Assembly (NCBI GenBank): GCA_903825395.1
Contig: CAIKAF010000004.1
Location: forward strand, 1 to 64,000
Direction: 5' to 3'
DNA from: an uncultured Flavobacteriales bacterium
Lineage (GTDB): Bacteria; Bacteroidota; Bacteroidia; CAIKAF01
Length of the DNA stretch: 64,000 bases
The notes beneath the pieces are model-generated. The model was not told where the DNA came from. It saw nothing but the letters and a program-made list of their open reading frames with translations, and made no database searches. Position 1 is the stretch's first letter. Each line of letters starts with the position of its first letter. Shown here in pieces: positions 63,310-64,000 of the stretch. Position numbers and translations under genes: made by a program.

Positions 63310-64000
63310 ATGCCAAACTCTGCCATACGCTTATATGTACCAAATTACTTTTATAAAGTAGGGCTAGAACGCATGCTGAAAGTTCGCCTTGAAGGTATGG
63401 CTCTTCCTTCTCAAGTAAATCACGCCTTGGGATCAGAGCTGTCGGGCGCCGATGGTTTTATTGCTGGCATTGAGGCTCTGCATTCGGGCGAAATTGATGC
63501 TCTGGCTTGCAGTGGAAGGCACTTGCCTTTAAAATTGCCCGCCGGACTTAATATTGCCGGAGCCCTTTTTGGAAGTTCAAGAAACATGGCCGTTACCGGA
63601 GATGCATCCCATCCCGACTTTTTTTATTGCAGCGACCTTACCGGAACCATCGCCTATCAGAATGCGTTTCCTTCCGCCATTCGCCTTGGCGGATACAATC
63701 ATGCTCCACAAGCCGGAACCGGCGTTGCTGTGCACCGTCTTTTAAGCCAATCTGAACTGGATTTAACCGGCGTTTCTGAAAGTCAATACCGCTTGTTGGA
63801 TTGGCTGGTACCCCATCCCGGTGCTGGACTATGGGTGTTGCTTACCTTACGCCGAAGGGTAGAGAAAAAGTGGCCCCTACTCGCCATTTCAGACCCCCTG
63901 GCGCTATTGGTACTAAAAATGGAGCGTCGAATAGCTCGATACCTTGAAAAAAAACACCGTTTGTACTCGGGAGTACAACTAATCCCCGATGCAAAAGGAA
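63310..64000 (+). CDS. Hydroxymethylbilane synthase-like protein, probably inactive (partial)
   Basis: At least 230 residues, running off the window. The layout follows HemC: HSGEIDALACSGRHLPLKLPAGL aligns with the HemC segment GEIDxAVHSxKDLPxxxPEGL; GTGVAVHRLLSQSELDL with the AIILAxAGLxRLGL helix; LVPHPGAGLWVLLTLR with LPAVGQGAVGIECR. Key residues are changed: catalytic Asp is His (GRHLP), the SSLRR arginines are IAYQN, and the cofactor-binding Cys loop reads EKKHR. Family assignment is by eye. It may be a fusion with another domain outside the window, or a heme-pathway pseudoenzyme. Confidence 0.5.
   Translation, partial: MPNSAIRLYVPNYFYKVGLERMLKVRLEGMALPSQVNHALGSELSGADGFIAGIEALHSGEIDALACSGRHLPLKLPAGLNIAGALFGSSRNMAVTGDASHPDFFYCSDLTGTIAYQNAFPSAIRLGGYNHAPQAGTGVAVHRLLSQSELDLTGVSESQYRLLDWLVPHPGAGLWVLLTLRRRVEKKWPLLAISDPLALLVLKMERRIARYLEKKHRLYSGVQLIPDAKG

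Overview
The window is chromosomal DNA from a member of the Bacteroidota, most likely a Flavobacteriales-type bacterium; genus cannot be judged. Evidence: SprA next to RuvA, four proteins with type IX secretion (T9SS) C-terminal signals (three type A, one gliding-associated type B), a TonB-dependent receptor with a carboxypeptidase-like N-terminal domain, a DUF5686 outer-membrane protein, the ftsX-DUF3098-uppP gene order, a menaquinone-only quinone cluster, and recurrent TAnnTTTG promoter boxes with rare Shine-Dalgarno sites.

Layout. 1-5.9 kb: trhO (minus), then a tight menB-menA-menC-menE run and a secreted thioredoxin-like protein. 6.4-13.6 kb: a T9SS-exported protein, a TonB-dependent receptor and a secreted PIG-L deacetylase. 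13.9-17.0 kb (minus): uppP, DUF3098, ftsX and an alcohol dehydrogenase-like gene. 17.1-25.3 kb: DUF1573 protein, PLP aminotransferase, a lysyl-endopeptidase-like T9SS protease, a dipeptide-type ABC permease, a DoxX/MauE-like membrane protein, Maf and a UbiA prenyltransferase. 25.6-32.6 kb: subtilase, DUF5686 protein, and two secreted proteins. 32.9-40.4 kb: lipB, a sugar-phosphate isomerase, a CYTH protein, membrane proteins, tRNA-Ser, asparaginase, TatD, ruvA. 40.4-47.8 kb: the giant sprA. 48.9-50.3 kb: lpdA, flanked by inverted copies of a large palindromic repeat. 50.8-53.2 kb: an accessory island with an IS91-type transposase remnant and two consecutive integron-like gene cassettes. 53.3-64 kb: tRNA-Gln, a type B T9SS giant protein, then valS-membrane protein-rsgA-OmpA (minus), deoC, and a gene running off the edge that looks like a catalytically degenerate hydroxymethylbilane synthase.

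Two structures stand out. First, 51190-52821 carries two gene cassettes (DnaJ-KTSC; DUF4160 + DUF2442-HTH). Each starts with a 10-base sequence (GTTAGGTGCC or GTTGGCAATC) whose exact reverse complement lies just after its last gene, followed by an attC-like fold. This is the hallmark of integron cassettes, yet no integrase is in the window. Second, a family of about 145-base intergenic elements occurs in five full copies plus one partial copy. Their arms differ in sequence from copy to copy but stay self-complementary, which points to selection on a folded structure.

Many genes have a TAnnTTTG box only 4-5 bases upstream of the ATG, suggesting leaderless or nearly leaderless transcripts.
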